From contig VZDJ01000219.1 of the NCBI GenBank assembly GCA_008694505.1, forward strand, positions 5,602,081-5,666,080: a DNA stretch of 64,000 nt, written 5' to 3'. The translations under genes were made by a program, and so were the position numbers. Shown here one piece after another: positions 12,669-26,785 of this stretch (position 1 is the stretch's first letter; every line of letters starts with the position of its first letter). Below the pieces are notes generated by a model that was given only the letters and a program-made list of their open reading frames with translations, searched no databases and was not told the DNA's origin. The stretch is from Cyanoderma ruficeps. Taxonomy: Eukaryota; Chordata; Aves; Passeriformes; Timaliidae.

Positions 12669-13160
12669 GTAGCCCAAATGGAGCAATGTTTCTACTCACA
12701 CAGGAGTATCTGCTATCCACTAGTATTTACCAAAGTACTTCACATCTGATAAATACACTAAAAGATCAAAAAATCCTGTCCCAAAATACACAAAAGAAAA
12801 CAAATCTCTGCTGTTGGCTTTATTATCAGTTTACTGTGGATAGACCTAGCTCAGCCAAAGCAGAATCAGGGTATTTGATCTCTGTCTTACCTTAAGTCCA
12901 TCCAGTTTGTCACTGATAACTGGGCAAACTGGCAGAGCACACACAAACATCCAGTCTGCAGTGTCCCTCAGCTCTACACAGGAATTAATTCTTAATTGAA
13001 CAAGTCAACAGGGACAAAAAGCACGAAGCAGCCCACTCATCAGTCTGACTGTACTCAAATAATCAAATTATCTACTTGATCAAAAGCAAACAGAAAACAT
13101 GTGCTTAGTGCTAGAAGTACACCTGAGCACTCTGGTCTAGCAGAAGGTGTTCACACCAAT

Positions 13161-13227
13161 GGGGTTGGAACAGGAAGCTCATTAAGATCATTTCTAACCC
13201 AAACCATTTTGGGAGTCTGTGATTTTG
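13161..13227 (+). mobile_element. CR1 LINE, 3'-end fragment
   Basis: GGGGTTGGAACAGGAAGCTC, then ATTAAGATCATTTCTAACCC, AAACCATTTTGGGAGTCTGT and GATTTTG. This is the last ~65 bases of avian CR1, moderately diverged. Confidence 0.5.
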
Positions 13228-15393
13228 CACCTTAAAGGTTTTTCTCTAGTCAAATCTTACACTTCATGTTACACTTGTAATGGTGCTTAAAAACCTGTAC
13301 CTTAATTGCTGACTGAAAAATAGAATTTAAAAGAAACCACTATCATTCCTGATTTAGAAATAGGAGACTAAAATACCAATAAACAGAGAAATACACAGAA
13401 GGTTACTCAGCAACTGCATGGCAGAAAAAAGGGCTGAAGTCAAGTATTTCTATGGAGTCCCACTCTGTGGGATTATTCTCCACTTAAGGTAAACTTTTTT
13501 TCTGTATGTTATCTCTGCAGACAGAGGTGTGAAGTACATTTTTATTTATTCACGTGGGAAGGGAAGTGAGCTTGTTTCTTTCTTCCCTTCCATAAAGCTG
13601 TTATTCTGCTGAAAGGCAGATTTAAGCAGTGCTCCCTGGCAAGAGTTTGAGGGTTACTTTAAACTGGGACACAAAACTCCTACTTTCTGACATCATTTCA
13701 TGGTGTGTTCAGGGAAGTATTCAAGCGTGACATTGTATCATTAGGCACAATACAGCCACTGCAGGGGCTGATTACTGCAATAAGAACTCATTTTCTTTAA
13801 TGCTATATGTGATAAGGAACAAATGAAAACCCAAACCAGATTCACTGTCATAAAAAGGTGGGTGATGTCAAGAATGAAAAACCCAAGGACTGTTTTTGGT
13901 AGGTAGGGGAAGAAAGTCCCCTGAATTGACTGGGGGGTTGCTGAGCATCTCTGAAATTAGGACTTTCTCTTTCTTTGCAAGGTTTCTCATGCTGCAGAGG
14001 CCCAGCTGCATCTTCCTCAGGGGTGGACACTGTTCCCAGCCTGATCCATACCCTCATCTTGATACCCAGAAGCAGAAGCGCAGCAGTTGGAGCAAGGCAC
14101 AAGTGTCCTTTTTAGGGGCCCCTTTTTAATGTGACGAGCAAAAAATCCCTCTTTGCCTTGACATGCTCATGTGCTTGAAACATGCCTTTGGGTGACCCCT
14201 TTCCATGATTAACTTCCTACAAGGTCTGTTGATCCTAACTACCTGCTTTGGTAAATTCAGAGGCTGCCTGTGACAAACTAACCCAGGGTGTTCACCAAAG
14301 CAATGCTCTGAGCAGCTGTGTTGTCCTCTCCACAGCCAGATCTTCAAAACAAATGAAACTTTGCAATGCGCTGCAAAGCAGTGCTTACATACTGCTGGAA
14401 AAACTTTTGATCACAGAAAGACACAGGGTCTTCTACAAGACACAAGAATGGCACTGCTTTTTTATCTCCAAAGGGTATCACAGGGACATATTAATAAGAC
14501 TCTGCAAATAGGCTCTTGTTTCTTAAATAGGCTTTTCTAGCATCATGTTAGCAAAGAAGAACTCATGATGGATAGCTCTGTATACAGCCAATCTCCTTGG
14601 AGGCTGAAGTGAGCTGAAGATAAAGGAATTATTTTCATATTTGATCACGTAAATGTCACTGGATATATTTGCAACAACCCACTCAAATCTTCCTGTAGGT
14701 ACATAGAGTCATATTTGACAATGAGCTTTCAAGATATACTCTAGTGAGGCCCTTTATGAGACCTCTCATTACAAGTAAAATAATTTACAGCTTCTTCCAA
14801 TCCCTGGCATTTTATCACATGCTCCTACTCCTGCAGTCTCCCTTGATGACAGGATGGTACATGGCATACAAAATATTAATGGGAAAGTCATGGGACTGGC
14901 TTTGGTGCAAAGATGATAATGAAATTTGCTGTTGAACCAGTAAAAGAGCTCCAGATGTATTCATACCACTGGTAACCAGATCTCTCTTTAAATTTATTTA
15001 AAGTCTGTCCCCACTCCTTATTTCATTTAAACAGCTCCTTTCCTTTGCCTGTCATTTGCCTAACTAGGTTTTCGTTTCTCAATGTTGCAGCAAACTTTTG
15101 TTTATACCATCTACTTTTTCTTAACATCTTTGTCTTGTTCAAAGCCTTTTCAAATGAATTGGATTGTAAAAAGTTATTACACTGACAGCTGAAAGTACTG
15201 AGCAGCACAACTACGGTGCACACAATGCACACAGTGATGTTAATTATTTACCAGTTCCCAGTATGATTACATTTTGCATGGTGATGGCACTCAGGGGCTT
15301 AATAGCTGCATAAAACATTGTGTATGTTCTCTGCTGTCCTGGAATAAATCATCCCTGAAAAATTAAGCTCTTAGAAATAAAACATACCATTCA

Positions 15394-15801
<408 letters not shown>

Positions 15802-18800
15802 CTACAAAGGTTTTGGAGGCAAAAAAACCCGCTCCCCTTTGTACAGCGGCAGCTTGAAGGGAGTGCTCAGATCTGCGCTCCCCAGGCCTCCAGCTCTGCC
15901 TTTTCACAACACCGAGCGTGTGCTCAAAGTGCTTTATTGGAGAGTGATGGATGCATGACCTTTTGTTCTTTTAGCTCTTCATGGAACTAGAGCCTAGAAT
16001 AAAACCCAGTGAGAGCATTTCAGAGCCCACACTTTGACCATGAGTCACATTCAGAAAGCAATTCTGAAACCCTACACTACTCCAGCCACAAAACTCAGCA
16101 AAAGTGCCCTAAATGTCAGCAATCAGCTCCTGTCCACATTTAGAGTCCATCTCACTCTGGGAGCCAGGAGTTCCCACCCAGAAGCAGAATATCCCCCAGG
16201 CTAAAATCCACACAGGTTTCAAGGAAAGCTCAGACAAACAACTGCTGAGAGCTTTTGAAAACATAACCCCCAAGAAAGACCGAAAATTACTGAAAGGAAT
16301 GTTACTGAATATCACTGATGGGAAAATGCTAGTCACTGTAAAAGCAACCATCAGTATCTATTCCTACGCTCTGAGTAATGACATATAGTGAAAAATAACT
16401 TTCTACTACTTTTAAGAATTCATTGGATATGATATTCTGAATATTTCTGTGCTGTTTGATACTATTAAAAGGCTAAGGAAACTGCCCTTGTGCTATAACG
16501 TTTTCTGTTTATGAAGCTTCCTCACTTAAAGGCTTACAGAGAACATTACTATAATTCACACAGGACAGGGCACTTCCAAACAAGCCACTACTCAGTACAA
16601 TAATTAGCATTACACTCAACGAAGAGAGTTTCAGGAAATTAGATTATTCTATGCTAATTGGAGTTCACCAAGTTGAGCATTACAAAGGGGAATTGCAAAA
16701 GGCATAATTATACCAGGAATAAGCCTTTCCTTGTGCAAAAAACCACTGCCAGCCTTGTACAGCCTTCTAACAGCCACAGACTCCATCTGCCTCTGAGCCA
16801 GGGGCTCAGTCTGGACCAGCAAGATGTTTTGGAAGCAAATCCCTTTTCTCTACATTTACCACATGCAGGTTTGGCTCTTGGAAAGCTTTTGGTGTGTGCC
16901 AGCTCTCAGATGATGTTCAAGAGCACTACTCCAGATGTGCTGCAGCACCCAGTGGAGCACATCCTACAGCAGCTGGAGTGCCACAACATCTTCTAAGGTG
17001 CACCCAGAACTTTTCCTGTCAAAGACTTTTCCAGCAGCCAAACAGCTCAGCGTAGGAGCACAGACCAGATCTCACCCATAGCTCCTTATCACATGTAAAA
17101 GAGATGTGAGAAGCATCAGTACCAGCTACTTCAATCCCATTTTATCGTGTCAAATTCCCTGCTAACATCAACACAGCCCCTGCCTGCCCAGCATTTCACC
17201 CCAATACAAAATTTCCCAGTGTTGAAGCTCCATTCCATCTACTTGTGGTCAAGGGGTTAAAAGCGTGTGCACAGAGACAAGCAACAGTTTCTAACAAACC
17301 CCCATTTTTCCTGGTCCCCATTAAGCCTTTGTTTTTATCACTGTAAATCTGAAAGGGAAAAAAGTCTGTTATTGGAGGATTAACTATTTGACTCAATAAC
17401 TCATTAAAATTCCTCCAACTTGGCAAGCTGAGAAATATTGACTTTTCCTGACTTGTAATAAACTAGAAGGTCAAAGCATCTCTGAGCAGTGCGAAAAGCA
17501 CAGTCAATGGAAGGAATATCTGACATTCTTTACTTTATTCTTTACTTACTTTACTAATTGTTCCAGAATTTTTGCAAATTATCCTCAGAAATGCAAATTT
17601 TGTGGCCGCAGGGAGACCTCACTGTAAAGGTTGTATTATTTATCAGTGCCTGCTGTAAATCAGAGCAGCCCAAAGGATGAGGACTTGAGGAAGCTCTGGT
17701 CCAGCATCCTCCTCCTCCTCTTCTCAGTGGCAGAACCTGCACTGGTTCAGGCACTTGCCTTTTCCATCACAATGTGCCTCAAAAGACGTGTTTTGGAGGC
17801 TATTGTTGATATTTAAGTTATTTAAAAATCAAGATTCGGGAGCTATTATTGTCTATATAAATGTAATTCAGGTACAACTACAGCAAAGACCTTCGTGGGC
17901 TGCCTTGATCAGTAAAAATTGATCTCTCAGAGCTTGAACCAGCCAAGGACCGTGGTTTGCATCCTGCTGAAGGTTATTGCTGCCTCCTCATTCAAGGTAC
18001 TGCTCTGATTTAATGCACCAGGTCACATCTGAGGAGGTGACAGCTGCACCCTGCCCTGACAGCAGCAAAAACCCTCTTAAGAGCCTCAAGTATTTTTGGT
18101 GTTTTAATTTGTAATATAAAATTTGCATAACTGAAGGCAAACATTTTTATTAGAATGGGATTTTTAAGTTTTTTAATGATACGCCAAAGATTTGTTAAAA
18201 ACCAGCTTATAAAAAGATTTAAAATACTTGATCGTTCCTCCATCTATCCCAGTTACTATGGAAAAACCCCAGAAACCCTGGCTATATTTATGCTTTATTC
18301 ATTTTGTTCTGAGTATAATTTACTCTGTGTTCCCAGATGGACAACTCCTGGTTAAACAGCTTAGTTTGGTAAGGGGACAAGAATGATAACCTACAAACTG
18401 CCAGAAAGGAAATATTCAAGTATTTGGGAATCCTGATGTGCTTCTCCTAGTCCAAGTCCTCTGAAATCTGTGTGTGTGCAAGCAGAGTGCTAACATCAGT
18501 TATCTTTGCCAGAACCTCGTAATGTTGACAGCAGCTCTTTAATTCAATTATTATTTGCATAATCCTCTGAAGAACTAAAGCTCCTCACAAGCTCACTCAG
18601 CTGTGGGACCCTGTGCCCAGCAAGGACAGCTGCAGGGTGTGAAACAGAGCAGAGCAGTGTAAGTGGAGAGGAAAGGAAGTGTTTGACTGCACGAGCACTG
18701 CTGTCTTCATCCAAGTCACTAATCCATCTGGAGCAGCACCATGAACCCTGGAAAGGGACTTTCCCTCAGTGCATCAAGGTGGATCCCACAGACAGGAGAC

Positions 18801-19815
18801 TGGTGTGCAGCTCACAGGCATGAAACATGCCTTCCACTGCTTTTTTGGCAACTATTCAAAGTGACTGAATTCCTCAGTCTTACAAGGATTATCAGAAACA
18901 GAAATGGGAAAGGTGATCAAGTGAAACTACCAACAAACTGCACAAAGTATTTATGAGCCCCACTGTACTACATGGAAAAAGCATAATTTATTCCATTTAT
19001 TAGTTGCAAAGAAAGTAATTTGCATAGGTTTAAAGTTTATCATCTTGCAAAACAAGCCACTCTTCAACACTAATTAACTCTACTCAACATGGCTACAGTC
19101 TGAGGAGTTACATTGTATTAAAGCCAGAAGGATGGACAGAGGAAGCCATCTGAGCAGCATTCTTCAGTCTCACAGAAATCTCTTCTTTTTCTATTGTCTC
19201 ATTACTTTGCAATAAGACCATTTATTAGAAAATAAATCAATTTGTTTACTGTATGCCTATTTCCCATTAAACATGCACAAATGCAATGTTATTTCAGATT
19301 GGATAGAAAGACTTTTCCAGTTTCCTATTTATTTTCTCATTCAGACATCAGTTTATAAAGCTCATTGAGGTCAAAGAACAGAAGCAGAAAGACATTTCAT
19401 CATTGTGGTAACAAAAAAACCCCCCAACATTAATCTGATTTTTTTTTTAATTGGAAGAGGAATTGATAAGCTTTGATAATTAATACCCATTCAGTCTCCT
19501 TATTACATTACTCTTGAATTCAGCTCTATGTAAATCTAAAAATCATCTGACTTGCATCAAACTGTTCAAATGCTCCTGCAGGAGGTTTCATCATGACAGG
19601 TTAGAATCCTCCATCAGTGTCACCACAGTGTCGACACCTCCAGAAGCATTTCCTTTTCTTTTCTTTAAGAGGTGCATGTCACACACTTCAGCCTTACACA
19701 CAAAGTCATGTTCTCGACAAACATCCTTAAATCTTTCTTTAAACACAACCCAAAGATGTATAAGAGGTGGAAACAACAGATTAAAAAATGACGGAGGTTG
19801 GCAGAGGGTACAAGC

Positions 19816-19876
19816 TAAATATACAGTAATTAAATATAAATTAAATATACACTAATGAAATATATAGTAATTAAAT
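19816..19876 (+). repeat. AT-rich imperfect tandem repeat
   Basis: TAAATATACAGTAATTAAAT, TAAATTAAATATACACTAAT and AATATATAGTAATTAAAT form a roughly 20-base unit repeated about three times. It abuts the 3' end of the CR1 copy at 19877. Confidence 0.5.
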
Positions 19877-20100
19877 CACAGGATCACAGAATGGCCTGGG
19901 TTGGAACAGACCTTAAAGCTCATCTCATTCTAACCTCCTGCCATGGCCAGGAACCCCTTCCACTAGGTGAGATTGCTTCGAGCCCCATCTAACCTTGAAC
20001 ACTTCCAAGGATAGGTCAGATACAGCTTCTCTGGGCAACCAGAGCCTCAGCACACTCAGAGGGAATAATTTTTTCCTAATATCTAATCTAAATCTACTCT
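19877..20100 (-). mobile_element. CR1 LINE, 5'-truncated copy
   Basis: Begins CACAGGATCACAGAATGGCC, TGGGTTGGAACAGACCTTAA and proceeds through TCTCTGGGCAACCAGAGCCT to TTTTTTCCTAATATCTAATC. It is the reverse complement of the CR1 3' region. It lies less than 1 kb from another copy in the same orientation (20922). Confidence 0.5.
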
Positions 20101-20921
20101 TCTTGCTTGATGTCCTTGCTGGAGATAAGGAGGACCATGCATGCTATGAAGGGGAAAAAAATCTTTAGGATGATAATGTCAAAGAACAAATCAGCTTGAT
20201 CTATTGAGAAAATGAATCTATAGAGTCTTTTACTGTCCCTTCCTTCTCCTGCCCCTTCATCCCAAGCAGATTAATTTACAAGGGTAAAAGCTTCCAGATA
20301 GAATCTATCAATATCTATGTACAACTTGCAACACTTCTGTCATTTACTACTACACTATAAAGGAAGGCAGATAGCTCTGTGTGAAAATTAGGGACTGGAT
20401 TCATTTTGTGAGCCTGTTTCTGAGAACGGATGCTTTTCTGTAAAAGCTGACATTTGCTGGAAATAAAAGGGGAAAAAATATTAAAGCTATTAAGTTGTAA
20501 TGGGATTTGTGTTAGTGCAGGTGTTTTGTGTTTGGGTGTTTTTTCTCCTGGGTAAAGCCAAACTTGTGTTCAGCTCATGGACACTTTTCTTGATTGAGGA
20601 GCAGCCCCAGCAACAGGATTAGTGCCCCTCCTGTATCACACCTAAATCAGCATAAACCTCCAGCTTGAAACTGTTGCACAGAAACTCAGGCTGCACAGTG
20701 TCTTTTCACTTTCTTTTTCCCCAAGACATTTCATTTATGTTTTCCCAACTAGATGCCTTAGAGCCTCACAGATTATGAATGCAGGAGTGTTACCACACAG
20801 TACGAGGCAGGAGCCAAACAGCCCTTTATGGGGAGAATTACAATCACACAAATACTGAAGAAAGAAGTGTTATATCTGCACTGGGATACAGAAGAAAGGA
20901 TAGCTTATAAAATAGTTTTCC

Positions 20922-21061
20922 TAGAATCACAGAATGGTTTGGGTTGAAAGGGACCTTAAAGATCATCTTGTTTCAACCCCACCACTGTGGGCAGGGACAG
21001 CTCCCACCAGACCAGGTTCCTCCAAGCCCCTTCCAACCTGGATTTGAACACTTCCAGGGGG
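20922..21061 (-). mobile_element. CR1 LINE, 5'-truncated copy
   Basis: TAGAATCACAGAATGGTTTG, GGTTGAAAGGGACCTTAAAG, ATCATCTTGTTTCAACCCC and CTCCAAGCCCCTTCCAACCT, ending near AACACTTCCAGGGG. A fairly well preserved 3' end, truncated at about 140 bases. Confidence 0.5.
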
Positions 21062-24000
21062 GTGCAAGGCAGACATGTGAGGCACATTGCTGGCAGCATG
21101 TGCATCCCACCTTGGGATTGCCTTTAAAAATTAGTAAGAACAGGGCGTGTCTTTAAAATGTTCTCTACATACATTATGTAGTGCTCGTCCATTAAGGTTC
21201 ATAAAACCTCAAGAACAAAGCACATTTAAATGATAGCAACTCCAAACAAACCAAACATCTTCCAATGGGACAGTCATGAAGACAAATGTACATATTGCAG
21301 TGAGACTGCAGATAACCCTGAAATTAACCCAGTCCTGCTCAATCTGCTCAGCAGCTCAAAGGTTGTACTCAGATCATTGCTCAAGCCAAGCCAGGGAGCA
21401 AACGTTGCACTCAGGTGTGTGCACGGCCAGGCAGAGCAAGTTGCTTTTAATTGCAATGTTTCCAACATATATATAAAAATACAAACATTCCCCCAAATTC
21501 CTGACTCCAGATGTGCCCAAGCAGCCCCCCTTGCTCTAGTCAAGGGACTGCAGTTCCCCCTGCTTTAATTCAGTGCTGGTCAGTGAGAGTGAACAGGAAA
21601 TGCTCCAGGAGCTTGAAACCAGACTGAAACATCTCCACAGCCCAACACCAATCAATAACAATTTGCAATCCCCTTTCCCATTCTCTGTTCTCCTTAATGA
21701 ACTCCTGTTCCAAGACTAAGAAATAAGGAGAAACACTGTTTTAAAGCAACTGCATGCAGGTCTTTGGCACCTAGTGCTAATTTTGTAATTCTCCACTTGC
21801 TTAATTTCCTGTTTGTTGTCTAAACCAGGACATTTGTATTTTGTGGACACACCATTTTGTTTAACTCCATCTGAAGCCAATGTTAATACATGGAAACTTT
21901 AATCTCATATAGGACAAAGCCCATGAGTCTGTCAGCAAATGCCCATCAGACATAACACCTGGTGTTAATACCCAGACTTTTGGGTATCTGTCCCCAAGGC
22001 AAAACTATTTCTCACCCCCTCCCCCTGAGGATTTCACTTTTGCATCAATAATGGAAATTACTCTGATTCTGATTAAAGATTTATCTCCTCTGAATATGAC
22101 AATTCATGATATCTTCCTACTCCTGATGTAACTAACCCCAGTACTTTTCCCTGTGCTCTTCTGCAAAGGAAGACAGCAGAATTAATATCATTTTTCCTGC
22201 ATTACAAACCTTTTACTCTCTCTGTATTTGCTCTGTGCTGAAGGATGCATTTTAAAGTGCATTTACCTGACAGAAGAGTTATTGGCTACTGAAACTACTG
22301 AAAAGATAACACATAAGATGAAAAAATCTACTAAAAAGCTATTTTGAAAGCGAAAAGCCTTTAAACTTCATATAATGTTAAAACTGACTCTGAAGGTACC
22401 AGTGCAGAAATGGAGTGTTACCATCAAAATGTTAAGATTAGCTGCTTTTCCTTTTTATTCTGAGGAGCAGAATATATCACCAGGTCCTCAGGTTGGGACT
22501 CACAATCTAAAAAGAAAAAAATTCAGAAGAGATAAAAAATAGAAAAAAATCCATAACTAATTAAGGGTTCTGCAACAGTTGTATTTTTGTTTCAGATAGT
22601 TTTGATTTAATCTAAATTTTCTTAATTTTTAAGGCTGGGCATCTGGTTTGAGAAACTGCCCAGGAGGGCAGAGCCCCTTCCCCTCACCCCCACAATGAGC
22701 TTTTCCCCTTCCATGGCATCAGTGCTGATCCACACCCATGCCAAGAGTCCATCCAGGATTTATCCTGCTGCCAAACAAAGACAGCAGCCTGCATTCAGGG
22801 TGTGGGAGCCCTCCCCAGTCACCCACACCAGGAAAGTGTGGGGAGAGATAGATCTGAAAAGGTGGACATAAAATAGCAGTACATGTATTCACTCCCTTCC
22901 CTTTGAAAGTGCTCCGTACATGGAATAAAAACAAGCAACAATGGATAAAATCAACTGAACACTGTTTCCCTTCGAAGGCACCACGTACAAAGGCACCAAA
23001 TGAAAACAAGAGGGTCACATTTAATAGCAGAAGAGGAAAAGCTTGAGATAAAAAGCTGGAATAGGCAGCAATCATCAGTCATCAACATCAGAGTATATTG
23101 GGCAAAGGCAGCATTATGGGGCTTTTTATTCTTTTAAGAAAAGGAACAGAACAAAAGGCATTTTGATGCAGGGATCATTTTGGGGCTGATCCACGTGGAT
23201 ACAGCACAACTATGCAATGAGAGGGGTACAAGGTGAGCACAGACACCTGGAGCTCAAAGCAGTGGTTACATCTGAACGCAGGTGAGATGACTGCCCTGAA
23301 AGCCCCAGAAAAACAGAGGCACCAGTTTAAAGCAGAGATGTGAGATGCCCAGCACAATATTTTGGATAGGAGACTGGAACTGGGCTTTTCTATCACCTTA
23401 TATTTCAAGCTCATTCCCTCATGCCTTGGTAAAATGAAGTAAATCTCATTGTAAAAAGGGGGGACAAGTCAAGAAACTCCCTGGTCTGCTGCCCCACTCT
23501 CTGTCATTGCCACTTGACCCTTTGGATCAGCACACAGAGCTCTTGGGCAGCTCGGAGGGAACAAGGGAATGATGAAACAGATGAAAAGAAAGGAAGGAGA
23601 GAGCGGTTCCACCAGTCTTTTTGGATGACTGACCAGAAAGGAAAAAAGCACTGGGAGTCACTGTGTTTGACTCTACAGGAGTAAAGGCAATAAATAAATG
23701 AATACAGATAGTAAATTGAACACCCTGTGCCAAGGACACAACCCTTTTCCCTAAGCACATAGAGCTCAAGTGATGAATTATCAGCAGAGGCAGCTGGTAC
23801 TGCCCTTCGACAAGGCACCCAGGTCCCCCCACTCTGCAGACCCAATCCAGGACCCACCAACCCACCCCTCCACCAGCCTGGCATGCTGGAATATTCTGTA
23901 GCTCAGCACAGCAATACAGGAGCCTAAAGCTTGCAAAGGAAATACACGAGCAGCATGACAGGGATGACTGGAAACGCCTGGGGGGAAAAAAAAGTTCACT

Positions 24001-26564
24001 TTCAAAATCATTTGCTTTAGAGGCAAAAATTGTGTTTGATCCTCCCCCAGCCTGGCTCTTCTTCACACCATGACTTGGAAAGGGCTGACAGTCCCCACCC
24101 GTGGCTGGGCAGTGCATCCCTGTGTGTGGCTCCATTGCATCCACTGCAGCACAAAATTGTGTCGACCCATTCGTAACAGAACATCACATCCAGCAGCCAA
24201 AATCCAGCTGGCATTTTGTGCTCACAGCAAATAGGATTACTGGCAGCAATGAAAAGTGAAGTCCTCTGCTGAACAACACACTGGGGATGGCAGCTGCTTT
24301 CCAGTCTTGGGCTGCAAATACCACCTTGCCAAAGCTTTCTGTACTAATGGGGCCTGTTTTCTCTACAGGAAAGGAAAAGGCAGGAGAGAATTCAGTTTTA
24401 ATGCTTCCGAGTCTCCTATTGATGTGCATGTGTTCAACTGTTCCTGTTCCCATCAAGACCCAGCATGGGAGACTCAAACAACTTCAGAGCTGCTACAGCT
24501 GGGGTTGTCCATGAGACAGAGCTCATGTTAAAAAAAAAAAAAAAGGCAAAAATGGTATTTGAAAGTTTTCAGCACTAAATAATGTAGCACAGCTTTAACT
24601 TTAAAATGTGCGTTTTTCAATGGAAATATTTATCTCCACCTAAAGGACACACCAGAGCTGCCAACTATTCATGTTCATAATCCTCACTGACACCAATGGG
24701 AGCTACATTTGCAGAGCAGGTCCCCACAGGGATCCTGGAGGGTGATTTACTGACTCCAACATGACCTGCAGGCACTAAATGGCTGCCTCCAGGTTACTCA
24801 GGTGGAAGAACATGCAGAGTGCCCATTTTGGAGAAAAAAAGGTCTGAGACTGTCAATAAATAAAAAAACCTCTCGGGTCTCACAGTGAAATGGAGTGAAT
24901 GACCAGCTGGCAGGGACGGAAGAGGTGAAGAAAAAAGAAAACAAGAAACAGGCAAATTGCTCTCTGTGTGATGGCAGGAATGATCCTGAACTACAACCAA
25001 GTTTCCCAAAGTTCACACCTAAAGTCCTATTTGCCTCAAATTTTATTTAGCTACTTTTGTGGCAAAAACATATGAAAAAAATATTACAGCATCCCTTCCC
25101 ATGTAAATGTCCTTCTATTAGAAAGAGGGCTCCGATTCTCAGGAATGGAGCTTAGGGGTGAGGAGAATGACCATTTTTCTTGGGGTTTTTTTATGTGAAA
25201 ACCCAGTGCATGTCCCTGATCAATGAGGAAAGGCACAACCTGGGACAGGGGCTCTGTGTCCCCAGGCTGGCACAGCAGCTTTGTGGCCTTGAATTCCCTT
25301 ACAATACCAGAGCTACTGGGCTCCAAAAGCTGTCCAAAACTTCCTCCCACTGGATTTGTTACACACATTTGTACTGGCAATTCCAATTGATTTTATACTG
25401 AAATATTGCTGTGGGATTAGATACCATTGTGTGAGGTGCAGATGTATTTAACATGATCAGTAGCAAATACATAGTTATTAAACAGAGGGGTGGGAATATG
25501 AAGGAATCATAGCCAATAGTCTTAAAGCAAATATTGCATTTTTAAAGGAAAACCAAAGATCTCATATCTTCCTTTCTTGGGCATCTTTCCCAGCACAACT
25601 ATTCTACGTGTGCAAAAAAAAAAAAGCCTGAAAGTCTTGGAAGGCATAAATCGGGAAATCAGGATACAGAAAAAAAAGCTGCCAACATCGAGCTTTGTAC
25701 CAGAGGGTCCAAAGGGAGTCCACAGCAGGGACATGGCAGAATGCATTAAATCTCAATTAGATCATAGCACACAACAAAGCCAGAACATTCTCATCGTATT
25801 TGCTCATCCAAGGATTAAGGGATTTTCTTCGGAGAGGTCTGTGCTTGCAGAATGTCTTGGGGACCACGCGGCTCTTGGCAGGGAAGAACAGGCACCTCTC
25901 TCTCCTGTCTTAATGAACTGCACCCATTAAATGCCCTCGTAACACCATTTTACACGTATGTGTGCCAGTGAGAGACTGCAGCTGTGAAGAGACACTATTC
26001 AATACTTTGGAAGTGCTTCCACAGTGCTTTTGGTAGATATATCTTACTGGCGACTGCACATGCCAAAATGTCAAAAATGAAAGTGTGGTAGAAAAATGAG
26101 ATGACAGAAGAATAAGGAAAATATGAAAGGAAATAAAACTTTGATGGCATGCTGTAGATTTTAAACATTACTGTAATAAGGTAATGTTCTAGCCACTTTT
26201 AAAGCAATGATTCAGGCAACATTATGAAGTCATTATTTGTAAATGTGTTTGTTATACAATGATTACTATTAATAGGACCTCATAATTATGCCTGTAAACA
26301 GTATAACAGTATTACAAATGTAATATTGGCCAGCCAAGTGCCCTCAGAAGCCTGATGTGCAGCAATGGGCAGCAGAGCTGGGAGCAGTGTCCAGCCCAGA
26401 TTCCCACTGTCTCCTCCTGGCTGGTCCTGCTGCTTCTAGAGCAGCACCTTGTTCTGCAGGATTCATTTGACCACATAAAAGAATTTTACATCCCATCCCC
26501 ATCTCCTCTGAGCTAAACTAAGATTTGCTTCCATATGGCTTCACAAGCCTAAAGACATTTTCTA

Positions 26565-26785
26565 TGGAATCACAGAATCATAGACACATTTAGGTTGGAA
26601 AAGCCTGCAAAGCCATCAAGTGTGACTGCTCCCTCAGCACTGCCAAGTCCACCACTACACCATGTCTTCAAGTGCCACATCTACATGTCTTTTAAATCTC
26701 TCCAGGGATGGTGGAGGGATTTAAAAGACATGTAGATGTGGCACTTGAAGCCCTGGGCAGCCTGTTCCCTGACAGTGGTGTGGGT
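26565..26785 (-). mobile_element. CR1 LINE copy with internal inverted duplication
   Basis: CR1 blocks on the plus strand are TGGAATCACAGAATCATAG, TTTAGGTTGGAAAAGCCTGC, CAGCACTGCCAAGTCCACCA, AGTGCCACATCTACATGTCT and TTTAAATCTCTCCAGGGATG, resuming at CCCTGGGCAGCCTGTTCC. Between the last two, the dozen or so bases expected in CR1 are replaced by an inverted copy of the preceding block (see the repeat at 26666-26750). Confidence 0.5.
26666..26750. repeat. 39-bp near-perfect inverted repeat inside CR1
   Basis: The left arm 26666-26704 and right arm 26712-26750 are reverse complements with a single mismatch (arm position 33), separated by the 7-base spacer GGGATGG. The left arm is normal CR1 sequence; the right arm is the extra inverted copy. 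Confidence 0.5.

Noticed and set aside
23527..24144. 205-codon minus-strand open frame
   Set aside because: No recognisable domain, low-complexity Ser/Phe-rich tail, no splice or promoter context; likely chance.
24530..24544. Fifteen-base poly(A), tested as the tail of a retropseudogene
   Set aside because: No gene-like sequence precedes it and no target-site duplication was seen.
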